The position numbers and the translations under genes are program-made. From assembly GCA_946481475.1 (NCBI GenBank), contig CAMLOB010000223.1, forward strand, positions 1 to 6,684: DNA of 6,684 nt, read 5' to 3'. Shown one piece after another: positions 5,295-6,684 of this stretch; the stretch's first letter is position 1, and each line of letters starts with the position of its first letter. The notes under the pieces were generated by a model. The model was not told where the DNA came from and ran no database searches. It saw only the letters and a list, made by a program, of their open reading frames with translations. The stretch comes from an uncultured Chlorobiota bacterium. Lineage in GTDB: Bacteria; Bacteroidota; Kapaibacteriia; OLB7.

Positions 5295-6684
5295 ATGAAA
5301 CCATCGCCAAACCGATTCTTCCCCTCTCTTCGATCAGCCTCCCTTTTCCTTCTGCTGATTCTTCCGGCAACATCACCGTTGCGCGGACAGGAGTCCCGCA
5401 GCAACGACATGCTCTTCCGCGCCATGCGGGACGAGCTGACGCGGACGGTCGACCGTTTGCGTCTGGAAGAACAGGCCCGTCCGTACTTTGTGGAATACCG
5501 GGTGACGGAGAATCGGGGGGTAACCCTGCAAGGAGTTTTCGGCGCGCTGACACGATCGCAACCCTACAGGGGGCGTCGGCTTGCGGTCACCGTGCGGGTG
5601 GGCGATTACGGCTATGACAACACCGGCTTTCTCTCCCGCGAAGATATCTTCTCCAGCTTCAGTTCCATGGGAGCGGCCGAAATGGTGCTCGACGACGACT
5701 ATCTGGCGATACGCCGCGATCTGTGGCTGGCCACCGACAAGGCCTACAAGGAAGCGGTGCAGCAGCTTGCGGCAAAGAACGGATACCTGAAAAGTCGGAT
5801 CAGTCGGGACAGCCTGGCCGACTTCTCCCGCGAGGACCGCGTCGTCTTCGTCGATTCTTCCGAGCTGCCGGAGATCGACACGGCGTTTTTTGCAGAGAAG
5901 GTCCGGAGGTGGTCGGCTCTGTTCAGGAACTATCCCGGCGTCGATCAATCCGCCATCTCCTGCAATTTCAGCACCACCCGTTTCTACCTGATGAACAACG
6001 AGTGGACGCAGCTTGTGAGGAACGATATTGCGGGGACAATTACGATCGACCTTTCCACCCATGCAGGCGACGGAACAAAACTTGCGAGGTCGTTCGAAAT
6101 CCCGCTGACCTCACCGGATGATCTTCCCTCGGACAAGGAGATGGAACAGCACATCAGGATGCTCGCCGAAGAACTGGCCACGTTCCGCGAGGGGAAAACG
6201 CTTGAGGAGACCTATATCGGACCGGTCCTCCTGGTGGAAGATGCCGCTCCGCAGTTTTTTCTCCAGACGCTTGTCCCCCACCTCTCCGGCAGCCGCCTCC
6301 CTCTGACCGAAGATGAATCGCTGGCCGGATTCGTGGGATCGGAAAATCCTCTTGCCAACAGAATCAATCGCCGGATCATGCCGCGCGATTTCACCGTCTA
6401 CGATGACCCGACAATCCGGGCCGTGGAGGGGATACCGTTGAGAGGGAACTACGACTACGATCATCAGGGGGTAGCCGCACGCAGGGTGTCGATTGTGGAG
6501 AACGGTGTGCTGAAACATCTGCTCGCCTCGCGTCGTCCGGGCAAGGAACTGCCAGGCTCGAACGGACACGGTCGGGGAGTGGAGGAACCGGGAACGGCCA
6601 TCGGTTCACTCTTCATCGAGAGTTCGGAGATGCTGAGCAATGAGGAGATGAAGCGGAGGCTGATCGAAACGTGCAGGGAACTTG
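5295..6684 (+). CDS. Exported TldD-like pseudoenzyme, partial (3' end outside window)
   Basis: An open frame of 463 codons from ATG 5295, still open at the window edge. Residues 1-31 form a signal peptide: basic N-region, hydrophobic run ASLFLLLILPA, and a cut probably near LRG/QES. It is co-linear with the preceding protein: PYFVEYRVTE (63-72), VRVGDYGYDNT (100-110), DLWLATDKAY (142-151), YIGP (307-310), DDPTI (370-374), GVAARRV (392-398), VENGVLK (401-407), SNGHGR (422-427). At the active site FFHETLGHRLEG of the neighbour aligns without gaps with FFLQTLVPHLSG (321-332), so both zinc His and the catalytic Glu are lost (Leu, Gln, Pro). The reading frame is otherwise intact and hydrophobic/charged patterns are kept, which argues against a pseudogene. 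Likely the non-catalytic partner of the upstream protease, as TldE/PmbA is for TldD. The C-terminal Cys region lies outside the window. No Shine-Dalgarno is visible; the start is chosen because the signal peptide begins there. Confidence 0.85.
   Translation, partial: MKPSPNRFFPSLRSASLFLLLILPATSPLRGQESRSNDMLFRAMRDELTRTVDRLRLEEQARPYFVEYRVTENRGVTLQGVFGALTRSQPYRGRRLAVTVRVGDYGYDNTGFLSREDIFSSFSSMGAAEMVLDDDYLAIRRDLWLATDKAYKEAVQQLAAKNGYLKSRISRDSLADFSREDRVVFVDSSELPEIDTAFFAEKVRRWSALFRNYPGVDQSAISCNFSTTRFYLMNNEWTQLVRNDIAGTITIDLSTHAGDGTKLARSFEIPLTSPDDLPSDKEMEQHIRMLAEELATFREGKTLEETYIGPVLLVEDAAPQFFLQTLVPHLSGSRLPLTEDESLAGFVGSENPLANRINRRIMPRDFTVYDDPTIRAVEGIPLRGNYDYDHQGVAARRVSIVENGVLKHLLASRRPGKELPGSNGHGRGVEEPGTAIGSLFIESSEMLSNEEMKRRLIETCREL

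Noticed and set aside
5373..6062. Minus-strand frame of 229 codons inside the second TldD-like gene
   Set aside because: The plus strand here encodes a protein co-linear with the neighbouring TldD-like protein, so the minus frame is a shadow.
1..6684. Mobile element, CRISPR or tRNA
   Set aside because: No terminal inverted repeats, spaced direct repeats, transposase or integrase frames, or cloverleaf with CCA end were seen on either strand.

Overview
The window comes from a moderately GC-rich bacterium. Two exported proteins with Sec-type signal peptides, consensus-like Shine-Dalgarno sequences spaced 7 nt (5 nt in one case) before most starts, and tandem universal stress proteins suggest a Gram-negative lineage. 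The gene mix resembles the Bacteroidota/Chlorobiota side of the tree, but no marker gene is present and this placement is weak. No tRNA, rRNA, CRISPR array, transposase or phage gene was seen.

Left part (1-884, plus strand): a short Crp/Fnr-like sensor domain without a DNA-binding domain (34-447), a 122-bp gap holding two good hairpins, and a 63-residue helical protein of unknown function with a clear ribosome-binding site (570-761). A strong hairpin at 790-820 lies between this gene and the convergent stress genes and probably ends transcription from both sides.

Middle part (885-2702, minus strand): two adjacent universal stress proteins of 292 and 285 residues. Each is a tandem of two UspA domains with four intact ATP-binding signatures in all. 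They read leftward, 81 bp apart, and look like an old gene duplication. A 257-bp divergent gap separates them from a small plus-strand alkyltransferase-like DNA repair protein (2960-3274) that keeps the PCHRV active-site cysteine.

Right part (3463-6684, plus strand): two consecutive, signal-peptide-bearing TldD/PmbA family proteins. The first (576 aa) has a complete HExxxH zinc motif and a C-terminal Cys that could be the third zinc ligand. The second runs off the window and is co-linear with the first over its whole visible length, but its HExxxH has become LQxxxP. The pair therefore looks like a catalytic subunit plus a pseudoenzyme partner outside the cytoplasm, echoing the cytoplasmic TldD/TldE heterodimer. 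This is the most interesting feature of the window. A plausible sigma-70-type promoter lies upstream of the first gene, and no terminator is visible between the two.

Overall the region reads as housekeeping/stress functions (sensor domain, stress proteins, alkylation repair) next to an exported protease-like operon, with no sign of recent mobile DNA.
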